Source: Xanthomarina sp. F2636L (GTDB taxonomy: Bacteria; Bacteroidota; Bacteroidia; Flavobacteriales; Flavobacteriaceae). From it: DNA of 64,000 bases. Positions within the stretch are counted from its first letter, which is position 1; each line of letters opens with the position of its first letter. Of this stretch, positions 52,601 to 59,420 are shown in pieces. The notes beneath the pieces were generated by a model. The model made no database searches and was not told the origin of the DNA. It saw only the letters and a list, made by a program, of their open reading frames with translations. Made by a program: the position numbers and the translations under genes. Location of the stretch: contig NZ_JAPMLM010000068.1 in assembly GCF_026410195.1 (NCBI RefSeq), positions 377,001-441,000 on the forward strand. Reading direction: 5' to 3'.

Positions 52601-53023
52601 GGTGGTTCTTTTGCTTTAAATCCTGAACCTTTAGGAGGCGCTGTAATTGATCCTCTAACTGGTGAAGTAACTGGTGGAGCATCAAATACTAATTATACCA
52701 TAGAGTTTACTACTGGAGGTGACTGTCCTGTAATTACATCTGAAACATTTACAACAGATACCTGTGTTATTCCTCAAGTAATTACACCAAATGGAGATGG
52801 TTTTAATGACTCTTTCGATTTAAGTGGATTTGATGTAAGTAGCTTAGAAATCTTTAATAGAAATGGGATTAAAGTTTACAGCAGAACAAATGGTTATACA
52901 AAAGAGTTTGAAGGAATATCTGATAACGGGAATGAGCTACCAACAGGAACTTATTTCTATGTAATGAGATATAAAGGAAGTGAAGTAAAATCAGCTTGGT
53001 TATATATTAATAGAGAAAAGTAA
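46640..53023 (+). CDS. Giant T9SS type B surface adhesin
   Basis: 2127 residues. A signal peptide (cleavage near IGFSQ) is followed by a cleaved-adhesin/MAM-like domain (about 22-180). Two Fn3/Ig-like domains, with a CUB-like domain between, reach about 493. Two copies of a DSWGDGWGGNTM-plus-Fn3 unit follow (about 497-910), then a second CUB-like domain (to 1021) and a region of about 240 residues with GSNGVVSFETQ (1120-1360). Eight tandem repeats of about 77 residues (1424-2042) hold GGTFxFNPxPxDGAxID and ITNGxxGxxYTVEY. The end is a gliding-motility-associated C-terminal domain (ITPNGDGFNDSF onward), the type B T9SS signal. It leads an operon with PorP/SprF and a PorE-like gene. Confidence 0.92.
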   Translation: MKKITLSLLFGFISLIGFSQIGLVENFDAGLTLPPGWTGTGYSGTPFNPCSVVSLRANLSASNLTDDLISPNIVGESNGTDLTVAFDYKIVDWSAAVDPTPPGWGQFNVQYSTNDGATWISIGTIDDINHQTANTCANVSYVIPAADVPIGTNVKLRFENIYFSGNYYFYIDNVTATQVVVDPPSCSPLINPTNGATGVAITENLSWQPATGIPSGYTLSVGTSPGGTELVDNVNTGLSTTYDLPDLEYSTTYYVNIIPFNDNGPAVNCPEQTFTTGADPNAPVDCSSGIPINTVFCYTNNDTTTFSFQSSDGSPLVVVFNSGSTENNYDELIILDSDGTTNLNNATPYGAAGNLAGLMFISSGDTITVGVTSDGSGISCTSNPWDFDVYCLDTTALPNCDSVLTTPTNGATDVDVATQITWTQASVFVTGYFVSIGTTPGGTDIANNVDVGDVLTYTPATILPYETVIYVTITPYNDNGSAENCIENSFETKLNPYQCPAEDQCVFTFTLEDSWGDGWGGNTMTVSQDGLEIEILELTGGSGPVEVNIPLCDGIPFELFWNNGGSFANEVMIFVTDAFGDVIYTLPAGSGGLRGTLLFSDMVNCTPPTCPRPSDVTVGEINMTDVEISWTETGAATTWEVIVQPLGTGYPDGTEPEIIQTTDNPYLYEGLDAATQYEIYVRAVCAADDLSDWEGPVAFDTTICDAVDQCNFTFILEDSWGDGWGGNTMTVSQNGIDLQTLTLLTGSGPLEIQVPLCDGVPFELFWNNGGSFASEVMISVTDAFDDVIYTMPAGSASLQGTQIFSGIVNCTPPTCPRPDDITIVDVNPTSVEVSWTPGGAETTWEVIVQPIGSGYPDGTEPEIIQTTDNPYLYEGLTPGTEYEIYVRGICAADDLSDWEGPVTFKTQISVDCAAGQVINTTYCYPNGTNGVYVEIFSFQGSGGFPLNILFNSGEIENCCDTIRILDGDGNIIYEGTNGGDLTGFALTTPGDSFTILLESDGSFSCESGSRDIWDFDVWCQTCIPQTASFDVINGDCITDPDNPVFEIQVDISDMGDATTLDITDNQGSAPQTATETGTLVFGPYAANTNVIITVANADDANCIIESNPLAFLCPPPPNPCSIAYAGEDTSVDCNTPDALLSANFHLYGQDTENYDINAIDTCPSPPVDGATPTSINIDDRWSEVLDLGFDFCFYGGVYNQVIIGSNGVVSFETQHAGTYNEWDLQPFGGGPSTLPNTTNTTITEANIFGVGHDIDPSVCGSIDYVVLGSAPYRQFVVNYNAVCHFGSSCNSNTSTSQIVLHESSNNIDIHVISKPTCTSWNDGLAVIGVQSVDDSQATTPPGRNTGVWTVTEEESWRFSPSGTPNYTLQWLDEEGTVLGTEETVTVSPTQTTNYTFEVTYELCTGGTATVSDIVEVEYINLSTYDGSFEITASCDGATSVILGDTGGTFAFSPEPGDGAVIDEATGEITNGVPGTTYTVQYTVGEVSCPAIVTESVTIPLSDASFTLIANCDGAIANITGTTGGTFSFNPEPGDGANIDPVTGEITNGIVGTTYTVEYATPEPCSTSSTQTVTVLGVDDASFTLTANCTGATATITGNTGGTFTFNPVPTDGATIDPTTGEITNGVTGATYTVEYTTISDCPSTTTETITIPDVDDASFTITSTCDGGTVVITGDTGGTFAFNPVPTDGATIDPATGDIINGVSGTTYTVEYTTSGTCPASSTETVTVLNAEDASFTITPSCTGATVIITGDLGGTFTFNPEPGDGAIIDSATGEITNGISGASYTVEYTTGGDCPETSSQTVTLIPGGNAAFTLTANCFGATATITGDTGGTFAFDPVPSDGATIDPTTGTIINGVSGATYTVTYTTAGTCVITSTETVTVLDAEDATFTMTATCDGGTATVTGDAGGVFYFNPIPSDGATIDPATGEVTNGTEGMTYYIEYETPGPCYAISVQTVTVLNNDTEVLFNVTPTCDGATVEIISGDVTGGSFALNPEPLGGAVIDPLTGEVTGGASNTNYTIEFTTGGDCPVITSETFTTDTCVIPQVITPNGDGFNDSFDLSGFDVSSLEIFNRNGIKVYSRTNGYTKEFEGISDNGNELPTGTYFYVMRYKGSEVKSAWLYINREK
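48173..48838 (+). repeat. Two exact 51-base copies inside the adhesin gene
   Basis: 48173-48223 and 48788-48838 are identical over 51 bases, 615 bases apart. They encode the EDSWGDGWGGNTMTVSQ part of the duplicated unit. The surrounding copies are similar but not identical. Confidence 0.85.
50906..52753 (+). repeat. Eight tandem ~231-base repeats in the adhesin gene
   Basis: Eight consecutive units of about 77 codons each contain GGTF, a DGAxID-like step and a TxYTVEY-like step. The two central units (about 51370-51830) are closest to each other, and the last one (about 52530-52753) is the most divergent. This is the coding form of an Ig-like stalk. Confidence 0.85.
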
Positions 53024-53046
53024 ACTAACACAACCAAATTTTAATA

Positions 53047-53955
53047 ATGAAAAAAATATATATCATTCTCGTATTCTTGTTTGCATTACAAATGCAGGCA
53101 CAACAAGACCCTCAATACACACAGTATATGTATAATATGAACATCGTAAACCCAGCTTACGCTGGGTCGTACGATGGTGTAGCCATTGGACTTTTATACA
53201 GAAGTCAATGGGTAGGTTTAGACGGCTCTCCAAATACAGGTACTTTTAATGTAAGTGCTCCTGTAGGTAAAAGAGTTGGGGTTGGACTTTCTTTTATCAC
53301 GGATGAAATTGGTCCAGTAAAAGAAAATAATGTCTATGCCGATTTCTCTTATACATTACCACTAGGTGGAGAACATAAATTAGCTTTCGGTATTAAAGCC
53401 GGAGCCACATTCCATGATATTGGATTGGTTGGAATAGATGCTATTGACAGTAACGATCCATTTTTGCAAAGCGATATTAATGAAGTGACACCAAACATTG
53501 GAGCTGGAGTTTACTTATACCAACCTAATAAATACTATGTCTCTGTATCCATGCCAAACATGCTAAACTCTGTGCATTTAGATGCAAATGGTTATAAAAT
53601 AGGTTCAGAAACACAACATGTATTTGCAGCAGCAGGTTATGTGTTTGATATTTCAGAAAATTTTAAATTGAAACCACATACCATGTTTAAAATGGCTTTC
53701 GATGCTCCTGTGAGTTTCGATGTCAATGCCAATGTGTTTATGTACGATTTAGTTGAAGTAGGTGTTGGTTATCGTTTAGAAGATTCTTTCAGTGCAATGG
53801 TTAATTTCTTAATCACTCCAAATTTAAGAGTTGGATATGCTTATGATAACGTTGTTTCAGATTTAGATGTTGCAACCTCAGCGTCGCATGAGATATTTAT
53901 TAATTTCGATATCCCACTGTTAAAGAAAGTCTCACGTTCACCTCGTTATTTCTAA
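53047..53955 (+). CDS. PorP/SprF family type IX secretion membrane protein
   Basis: 302 residues with signal peptide (cleavage near MQAQ), then the family opening QDPQYTQYMYNMNIVNPAYA. The rest is a run of amphipathic strands of an outer-membrane barrel. PorP/SprF proteins are often encoded right after large type B T9SS cargo and are needed to secrete or anchor it (as SprF for SprB). It starts 23 bases after the adhesin stop and 18 bases before the OmpA gene, so the trio is one transcript. Confidence 0.93.
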   Translation: MKKIYIILVFLFALQMQAQQDPQYTQYMYNMNIVNPAYAGSYDGVAIGLLYRSQWVGLDGSPNTGTFNVSAPVGKRVGVGLSFITDEIGPVKENNVYADFSYTLPLGGEHKLAFGIKAGATFHDIGLVGIDAIDSNDPFLQSDINEVTPNIGAGVYLYQPNKYYVSVSMPNMLNSVHLDANGYKIGSETQHVFAAAGYVFDISENFKLKPHTMFKMAFDAPVSFDVNANVFMYDLVEVGVGYRLEDSFSAMVNFLITPNLRVGYAYDNVVSDLDVATSASHEIFINFDIPLLKKVSRSPRYF

Positions 53956-53973
53956 TTACTTAAGCTAAACATT

Positions 53974-55869
53974 ATGAAAAAATTAAAAATATTTTTTACA
54001 CTTATTTTAATGAGTAGTTTAAGTTTAACTGCTCAAAATAAAGATACCCAAAATGCCGATAAGCATTTTAATAAATTTGAATTTGTAGAAGCCATCACAG
54101 CTTATAATAAGCTTGTAGAAGATGGTAAAGGAGATGCCTATGTATATGGACAATTAGCAGAAGCAAATTACAACATTTTTAGTACTGCTGAAGCTGAACG
54201 TTGGTATGCAAAAGCACTTGAAGCAAATCAAGACAATCCGGAAATGATTTTCAAATACTCTCAGATGCTTAAAGCAAATGGAAAGTATGATGAGTCGAAT
54301 AAATGGATGAAAAAGTTTGCAGATGTAAAACCTAAAGATGAAAGAGCCATAGCTTTTAAAGCTAATCCAGATTACATTCCTGGAATTTTACAAGGAGAAA
54401 AATTATACGATATCAAATCTTTAGAATTCAATTCGGAGTTTACAGATTTTGGTGGAACCGTAAAAGATGGAAACCTTTATTTCTCTTCAGCTAGAAATAA
54501 ATCTAGAAGAGATTATGGCTGGAACGAAGAACCTTTTTTAGATATTTATCGCGTTGCTGTTGGCGGAGATGCTGCTGGTATTGAAGCCGAAGCAGTAAAT
54601 GGTGTAAACACCAGGTATCATGAAGGATTAGTTTCTTTTAGCCCAGATGGAAATACCATGTATTTTTCAAGAGAAAGTTTCTTTGAAGGTGACTTTGAAA
54701 AAAATAAAGAAGCAAAGACTAAAAAAAGTTTATTGTATTTATTTAAGGCAACTAAAGATGGTGAAAAATGGGTAGATGTTCAACCTCTATCTATAAACAA
54801 TAAAGAGTACTCAATAAAAAATCCATCAGTTAGTAAAGATGGTAAAACGTTATATTTTGCTTCAGATATGCCAGGAGGTTTTGGTTTATTCGATATTTAT
54901 AAAGTAGCCATTAACGATAATGGAACGTTTGGTACTGCTGAAAACTTAGGTTCTAAAATAAATACTGAAGCTCAAGAAATGTTCCCTTTTATAAGTGATA
55001 AAGACGTGCTTTATTTTTCTTCTAATGGGCATTTAGGTCTAGGAGGTTTAGATGTATTCCACACAACTGAATCTGGGAAAGTAGTAAACGCAGGAGTTCC
55101 TGTAAATAGTAATGCAGACGATTTAGCATTTACAATAAACGAAGAAACAGGTGAAGGCTACGTGTCTTCTAATCGTGAAGGTGGTAAAGGTGGCGATGAC
55201 ATTTACGGTCTTAAACGTTTAGAACCATGTAACGTAAATGTGCTTACAACCGTTGTAGATAATAAAACAAATAATCCTTTAGCTGGAGTAGCAGTTACTA
55301 TTAAGGACGCAAATGGACGTGTTGTTTCCACTCAAACATCTAATAAAGATGGACAAGTAGCATATACCGTGTCTTGCGATAAAACTTTAGAGATTTCAGG
55401 AGTATTTAAAGACTATTTAAGCAACTCTGTTACTTACTCTGGTAGTAAGGAGAAAGAAGCTTTAATGCAGCTTAATTTAGATCCTATCGAGGTTATAATT
55501 GTTAAAGACAAGGTGGTTTTAAATCCTATCTTGTTTGATTTCGATAAATCTAATATTACAGAACAAGGTGCTTTTGAATTGGATAAGTTAGTGGCAGTTA
55601 TGACAAAGTATCCTCAAATGGTTATTGTAGCAGAATCTCATACAGATAGTAGAGGTCCAGCAAAGTATAACGAAAAACTTTCAGATAGACGTGCTAAATC
55701 TACTGTTCAATACGTTATTTCTAAAGGTATTGATGCTAGTAGAATTTCAGGTATTGGAAAAGGAGAAAATGAACCAAAAATTGATTGTGGTTCTAAATGT
55801 ACTGAAGAAGAATACCAAACAAACAGACGTTCAGAGTTTATTATAGTTAGTGGAGGTTTATCTCAATAG
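53974..55869 (+). CDS. PorE-like OmpA family protein
   Basis: 631 residues: a signal peptide (cleavage near SLTAQ), TPR-like helices (about 25-115), a six-bladed PD40/WD40-like propeller (about 130-420, units such as NLYFSSARN and TLYFASDMPGG), a carboxypeptidase-regulatory-like beta sandwich (about 425-510) and an OmpA domain (about 515-630, ILFDFDKSNIT, ESHTDSRG, NRRSEFII). This domain order is that of PorE, which ties the T9SS to peptidoglycan. Unlike PorE of Porphyromonas it shows no lipobox. It is the last gene of the adhesin operon and ends in a bidirectional terminator. Confidence 0.9.
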   Translation: MKKLKIFFTLILMSSLSLTAQNKDTQNADKHFNKFEFVEAITAYNKLVEDGKGDAYVYGQLAEANYNIFSTAEAERWYAKALEANQDNPEMIFKYSQMLKANGKYDESNKWMKKFADVKPKDERAIAFKANPDYIPGILQGEKLYDIKSLEFNSEFTDFGGTVKDGNLYFSSARNKSRRDYGWNEEPFLDIYRVAVGGDAAGIEAEAVNGVNTRYHEGLVSFSPDGNTMYFSRESFFEGDFEKNKEAKTKKSLLYLFKATKDGEKWVDVQPLSINNKEYSIKNPSVSKDGKTLYFASDMPGGFGLFDIYKVAINDNGTFGTAENLGSKINTEAQEMFPFISDKDVLYFSSNGHLGLGGLDVFHTTESGKVVNAGVPVNSNADDLAFTINEETGEGYVSSNREGGKGGDDIYGLKRLEPCNVNVLTTVVDNKTNNPLAGVAVTIKDANGRVVSTQTSNKDGQVAYTVSCDKTLEISGVFKDYLSNSVTYSGSKEKEALMQLNLDPIEVIIVKDKVVLNPILFDFDKSNITEQGAFELDKLVAVMTKYPQMVIVAESHTDSRGPAKYNEKLSDRRAKSTVQYVISKGIDASRISGIGKGENEPKIDCGSKCTEEEYQTNRRSEFIIVSGGLSQ

Positions 55870-55895
55870 AATAAACAAACTAATTATCTCGCATA

Positions 55896-55931
55896 AAAAA
55901 AGCCTTGCTAAATGAATAGCAAGGCTTTTTT
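55896..55931. terminator. Bidirectional hairpin terminator
   Basis: A perfect 15-bp stem (55896-55910 with 55917-55931) is flanked by A- and T-rich runs. It separates the convergent PorE-like and RNase E/G genes. Confidence 0.88.
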
Positions 55932-55932
55932 A

Positions 55933-57477
55933 TTATTTAATTTGATTACCATCTTTATCAAAAAAATGATATTCTAAGTATGTGTAAGCATCTCTTGGTA
56001 AAACTTTAACCCATTTCTTATGTTCAAAAAACCATTTTGAACGAATAGATGGAATACCTTTTGTTAAAAAGGCTGCTATAAAAGGATGTGTGTTTATAGT
56101 TATCTTTTTATAGTCTTTCTTTAATAATTGCTCTAAATCGTGATTAATCTTTTGAATCAAAACAATTGGTGCTTCAACTTCTTCGCCACTAACACCATTA
56201 GGGTTATCCTCTCTGGTTTTAATGTTCATTTCAGGTCGAACACGTTGTCTTGTTATTTGTATTAATCCAAATTTACTTGGAGGCAATATTTTGTGTTTAG
56301 CTCTATCGTGTTTCATTTCATCTCTTAGATGATTGAAGAGCTGTTTTCTGTTTTCAGCTTTGTTCATATCAATAAAGTCAACCACAATAATTCCTCCCAT
56401 ATCTCGAAGGCTTAATTGTCTTGCAATTTCGGTTGCCGCAATTAAATTTACTTCTAAGGCAGTATCTTCTTGGTTGTTTTCTTTATTAGATCTATTACCA
56501 CTATTTACGTCAATAACATGTAAAGCTTCTGTGTGTTCTATTATTAAATAGGCTCCTTTTGCCATTGAAACAGTTTTTCCAAAAGACGTTTTTATTTGTC
56601 TTTCTATTCCAAACTTTTCAAAAATGGGTACATTAGATTGATATAACTTAACTATTGATTCTTTTTTTGGTGCAATCTCTTGCACATAATCTTTTATTTG
56701 AATGTAAAGCTCTTCATCATCAACATGAATACTTGTAAAGGTGTCATTAAAAATATCGCGCAAAATTGACGATGCTTTATTAAGTTCACCTAATACTTTA
56801 CTTGGATGATGGGCTTTATGTAGCTTTTTACACATTGCGGTCCAACGACCTAACAAATTTTGTAAATCTTTATCTAGTTCAGCTACTTTTTTGCCTTCAG
56901 CTACTGTGCGTACAATAATACCAAACCCTTGTGGAGTTATACTCTTTACAAGGCGCTTTAATCTGTCCTTTTCTGTTTTACTTTCTATTTTTTGTGAAAT
57001 AGAAATTCTATCAGAAAAAGGTACTAAAACAATATATCTACCAGCAATAGAAAGCTCTGAGCTTATTCTAGGGCCTTTTGTAGAGATAGGTTCTTTAGCA
57101 ATTTGTACTAAAATAGACTGATTTGATTTTATGACGTCGTTAATTTTGCCGTCTTTATCAATATCTTTTTCAAATGGGAATTTGTTAAGAGTAAAATCTC
57201 TTAGTTTACCTGTGCTTACACTTTTTGTGAATTTTAAAAACGAGGGAAGTTTTGGTCCTAAATCATGATAATGTAAGAAGGCATCTTTTTCATAGCCTAC
57301 ATTAACAAAAGCAGCATTTAAACCAGGAACAGCTTTTCTTACCTTGGCAATAAACACATCGCCAACAGAAAAGTTATTACTCCCTTCATCCTTTTGTAAT
57401 TCAATTAGTTTTCCATCTTTTAATAAGGCAAAATCAACATGTTCTGAACCAGATCGAATAATCAATTCTTTATCCAT
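55933..57477 (-). CDS. rng: Ribonuclease E/G
   Basis: 514 residues from the ATG at 57477 (MDKELIIRSG, the usual start). An S1 RNA-binding domain (FSVGDVFIAKVRKAVPGLNA) comes first, then the RNase-H-like and DNase-I-like catalytic parts with the metal-binding VDFIDMNKAENR and TRQRVRPEMN segments. It cuts single-stranded RNA, in the role of E. coli RNase E/G for rRNA and mRNA processing. A C-terminal scaffold arm is absent, as in RNase G. The in-frame extension to 57561 is not used in my view. Upstream lies a strongly structured 115-base region. Confidence 0.95.
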   Translation of the reverse strand: MDKELIIRSGSEHVDFALLKDGKLIELQKDEGSNNFSVGDVFIAKVRKAVPGLNAAFVNVGYEKDAFLHYHDLGPKLPSFLKFTKSVSTGKLRDFTLNKFPFEKDIDKDGKINDVIKSNQSILVQIAKEPISTKGPRISSELSIAGRYIVLVPFSDRISISQKIESKTEKDRLKRLVKSITPQGFGIIVRTVAEGKKVAELDKDLQNLLGRWTAMCKKLHKAHHPSKVLGELNKASSILRDIFNDTFTSIHVDDEELYIQIKDYVQEIAPKKESIVKLYQSNVPIFEKFGIERQIKTSFGKTVSMAKGAYLIIEHTEALHVIDVNSGNRSNKENNQEDTALEVNLIAATEIARQLSLRDMGGIIVVDFIDMNKAENRKQLFNHLRDEMKHDRAKHKILPPSKFGLIQITRQRVRPEMNIKTREDNPNGVSGEEVEAPIVLIQKINHDLEQLLKKDYKKITINTHPFIAAFLTKGIPSIRSKWFFEHKKWVKVLPRDAYTYLEYHFFDKDGNQIK

Positions 57478-57558
57478 TTTGTTAATTTTTATCCATACAA
57501 TTACGTACAGATGGATGATACAATTTTTATATCTAATTGTATAAATACAACTAGATAT

Positions 57559-57673
57559 CATGTTATAAGTTATCCATGGGTCGATCCCATTTTATAGCTT
57601 AAAACATGTCACAGGATTTAAAAAATCCGTGGAGTTTATACGCATGCAAGGTTAGGCATAATATTATAAACTC
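57559..57673. ncRNA. Candidate structured RNA (three stem-loops) upstream of rng
   Basis: Three adjacent inverted repeats: 57559-57569 with 57598-57608 (11 bases, one mismatch) around an inner ATGGG/CCCAT stem; 57614-57619 with 57623-57628, extended by CAC/GTG; and 57632-57640 with 57665-57673 (perfect 9 bases, GAGTTTATA). No open frame covers it. It could be the leader of rng read on the minus strand, or a plus-strand small RNA ending at the hairpin 57704-57729. No known RNA family is recognised. Confidence 0.45.
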
Positions 57674-57703
57674 ATTTCAATGAACGTGAATACTGTAAAA
57701 CCA

Positions 57704-57729
57704 AAAAAGTAGTTATCTAACTACTTTTT
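57704..57729. terminator. Hairpin terminator between structured region and small basic gene
   Basis: A perfect 12-bp inverted repeat (57704-57715 with 57718-57729) with T runs on both strands. On the minus strand it ends the 29-codon gene at 57737-57826; on the plus strand it could end an RNA from the structured region. Confidence 0.75.
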
Positions 57730-57736
57730 CGACTTA

Positions 57737-57826
57737 TTTCTTCTTTTTGTGACGATTAGCGCGTCTTCTTTTTTTACGCTTATGCGTTGCCACCTTGTGT
57801 CTTTTTCTTTTTTTACCACTTGGCAT
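57737..57826 (-). CDS. Very small basic protein, ribosomal-protein-like
   Basis: 29 residues beginning MPSGKKRKRHKVATHKRK and ending RANRHKKK; more than half are Lys or Arg and there is no acidic residue. Such a composition is typical of tiny ribosomal proteins (bTHX, bS22). The spacing of basic residues resembles the AURKAIP1/COX24-bS22 pattern, but the match is short. It is 36 bases downstream of the HU gene stop on the same strand, so HU and this gene may be co-transcribed. It is followed by a strong terminator, which supports a real gene. I recall near-identical hypothetical proteins in flavobacteria. Confidence 0.75.
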
Positions 57827-57861
57827 AAGTTATGCTTTTTAAAAAATTAATATTATAGGCC

Positions 57862-58152
57862 TTATTTAACCTCTACGTTTGTTTTTACTCCTTCTACAAA
57901 TACTTTTGCAGGTTTAAATGCTGGGATGTTGTGTGCAGGAATTTTAATTGTTGTGTTCTTAGAAATGTTTCTTCCAGTTTTTTCTGCTCTAGTTTTCACT
58001 ATAAAACTACCAAAACCTCTTAAATACACATTATCACCACTCTCTAAAGAAGTCTTTACTTCTTCCATAAATGTTTCAACAGTTGCTTGAACATCGCCTT
58101 TTTCAATTCCTAATTTTTCAGAAATTTTTGTTACTAAATCAGCTTTAGTCAT
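57862..58152 (-). CDS. HU family DNA-binding protein
   Basis: 96 residues, the normal HU size. The dimerising helices MTKADLVTKISEKLGIEKGD and VQATVETFMEEVKTSLE are followed by the signature NVYLRGFGSFIVKTRAEKTGRN and the beta arm with KIPAHNIPAFKPAK. It bends and compacts DNA as a homodimer. It has the best promoter of the window, with both -33 and -7 elements. The 29-residue basic gene lies just downstream. Confidence 0.96.
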   Translation of the reverse strand: MTKADLVTKISEKLGIEKGDVQATVETFMEEVKTSLESGDNVYLRGFGSFIVKTRAEKTGRNISKNTTIKIPAHNIPAFKPAKVFVEGVKTNVEVK

Positions 58153-58193
58153 TTTTAATCTATTTAAGTTACTATTAATTATTTAAAGGGATG

Positions 58194-58226
58194 CAAATAT
58201 AAGAATTTAATATTCAATATTTCAAA
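58194..58226 (-). promoter_or_regulatory. Full promoter for HU: TTTG - 21 bases - TATATTTG
   Basis: Minus strand: a TTTG -33 element at 58223-58226, a 21-base spacer, and TATATTTG at 58194-58201. This matches the flavobacterial consensus TTG-N17-23-TAnnTTTG. The start would lie near 58187, 35 bases upstream of the ATG. Confidence 0.7.
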
Positions 58227-58259
58227 CCTAATTCATTTAAATTTAAGATTATAAACCTT

Positions 58260-58267
58260 TATTTTTG
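58260..58267 (+). promoter_or_regulatory. -7 box (TATTTTTG) for mutY
   Basis: TATTTTTG fits TAnnTTTG exactly and lies 20 bases upstream of the mutY ATG. No TTG is found at -33. Confidence 0.45.
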
Positions 58268-58286
58268 CTCTCAATATACATTTTTA

Positions 58287-59327
58287 ATGACTATTACGAA
58301 AACTTTAACATCTTGGTATTCAATTAACAAACGCAATTTCCCCTGGAGAAACACTACAAATCCATACTGTATTTGGCTCTCCGAAATTATTTTACAACAA
58401 ACACAAATCAAGCAAGGACTGCCTTATTACGAAGCTTTTATACATAAATACCCTACAGTTTTCGATCTGGCAAACGCTTCAGAAAGCGACATTTTAAAAT
58501 TATGGCAAGGTTTGGGTTACTATTCTAGAGCTCGAAATTTACATGCTACAGCAAAACATGTTGTTGAAAATTTAGATGGACAGTTTCCAGACAACTATAA
58601 AGATCTTCTAAAATTAAAAGGTATTGGAGATTATACAGCAAGTGCCATTGCCTCTATTTGTTATAACGAAAATACAGCTGTTCTAGACGGTAATGTATTT
58701 CGGTTTTTATCCAGGTATTTTGGAATAGACACTCCTATTAATACTACTCTTGGATTTAAAACATTTAAGAACTTAGCTCAAGACATTATAGACCCAACTA
58801 ATCCAGCCGAACACAATCAAGCCATTATGGATTTTGGCTCTAGACAATGTTCGCCTTCCAGCCCAGATTGTACTATTTGTCCTTTTAACAAAACATGTGT
58901 TGCCTATAGAGATGGATTGGTAAATAGGTTACCTGTAAAACTAAAAGCTAAAAAGCCTGTGAAAAAATATTTCAACTTTTTAGTTTTTGTTTCCAATTCG
59001 GGCGAAACCATTTTGGAAAAGCGTGAAGAAAATGGCATTTGGAGGAATCTTTACCAATTCCCTTTAATTGAAACTGAAAAAGATATTCATTTAAATAAAT
59101 TTCATTCTAGGTTAAAAGCTCACAATCTTATAAAACATATAAATTACGAACTCACATTATATAATGATACAGAGATCATTCACAAATTATCTCATCAACA
59201 CCTTTATACTAAATTCTGGATTATTAGTGTAAACGGATTACCCGTTCCTGGTATTCCTATAAAAAATATCAGAGATTATGCTGTGCCTGTTCTAATTGAA
59301 AAATTTATTGACGACTTTAATTTTTAA
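58287..59327 (+). CDS. mutY: A/G-specific adenine glycosylase
   Basis: 346 residues. It removes A mispaired with 8-oxoguanine. The catalytic Glu is in SEIILQQTQI, the helix-hairpin-helix is LKGIGDYTASAIAS with the catalytic Asp further on in AVLDGNVFR, and the [4Fe-4S] site is C-x6-C-x2-C-x5-C (CSPSSPDCTICPFNKTC). The C-terminal NUDIX-like domain that recognises 8-oxoG is present. It is followed by ssb, gldE and gldD on the same strand, an order I recall from other gliding flavobacteria. Confidence 0.96.
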   Translation: MTITKTLTSWYSINKRNFPWRNTTNPYCIWLSEIILQQTQIKQGLPYYEAFIHKYPTVFDLANASESDILKLWQGLGYYSRARNLHATAKHVVENLDGQFPDNYKDLLKLKGIGDYTASAIASICYNENTAVLDGNVFRFLSRYFGIDTPINTTLGFKTFKNLAQDIIDPTNPAEHNQAIMDFGSRQCSPSSPDCTICPFNKTCVAYRDGLVNRLPVKLKAKKPVKKYFNFLVFVSNSGETILEKREENGIWRNLYQFPLIETEKDIHLNKFHSRLKAHNLIKHINYELTLYNDTEIIHKLSHQHLYTKFWIISVNGLPVPGIPIKNIRDYAVPVLIEKFIDDFNF

Positions 59328-59387
59328 TTCTTTAACAAATTCAATCATTATTTTTTATTAATTTTAAAGAAATGAAAAGCAATTACG

Positions 59388-59395
59388 TAATTTTG
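59388..59395 (+). promoter_or_regulatory. -7 box (TAATTTTG) for ssb
   Basis: TAATTTTG fits TAnnTTTG exactly, 26 bases upstream of the ssb ATG. No -33 TTG is clear. Confidence 0.45.
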
Positions 59396-59420
59396 CTAAT
59401 TATTAATATATAAACAAATT

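Noticed and set aside
50906-52753. Regularly spaced repeats as a CRISPR array
   Set aside because: The units are about 231 bases, in frame, and encode Ig-like domains in a long open frame; there are no short identical repeats with unique spacers.
57575-57590. Possible tRNA T-arm (GGGTCGATCCC)
   Set aside because: The loop is 5 bases and lacks TTCRANY; no acceptor, D or anticodon arms fit around it.
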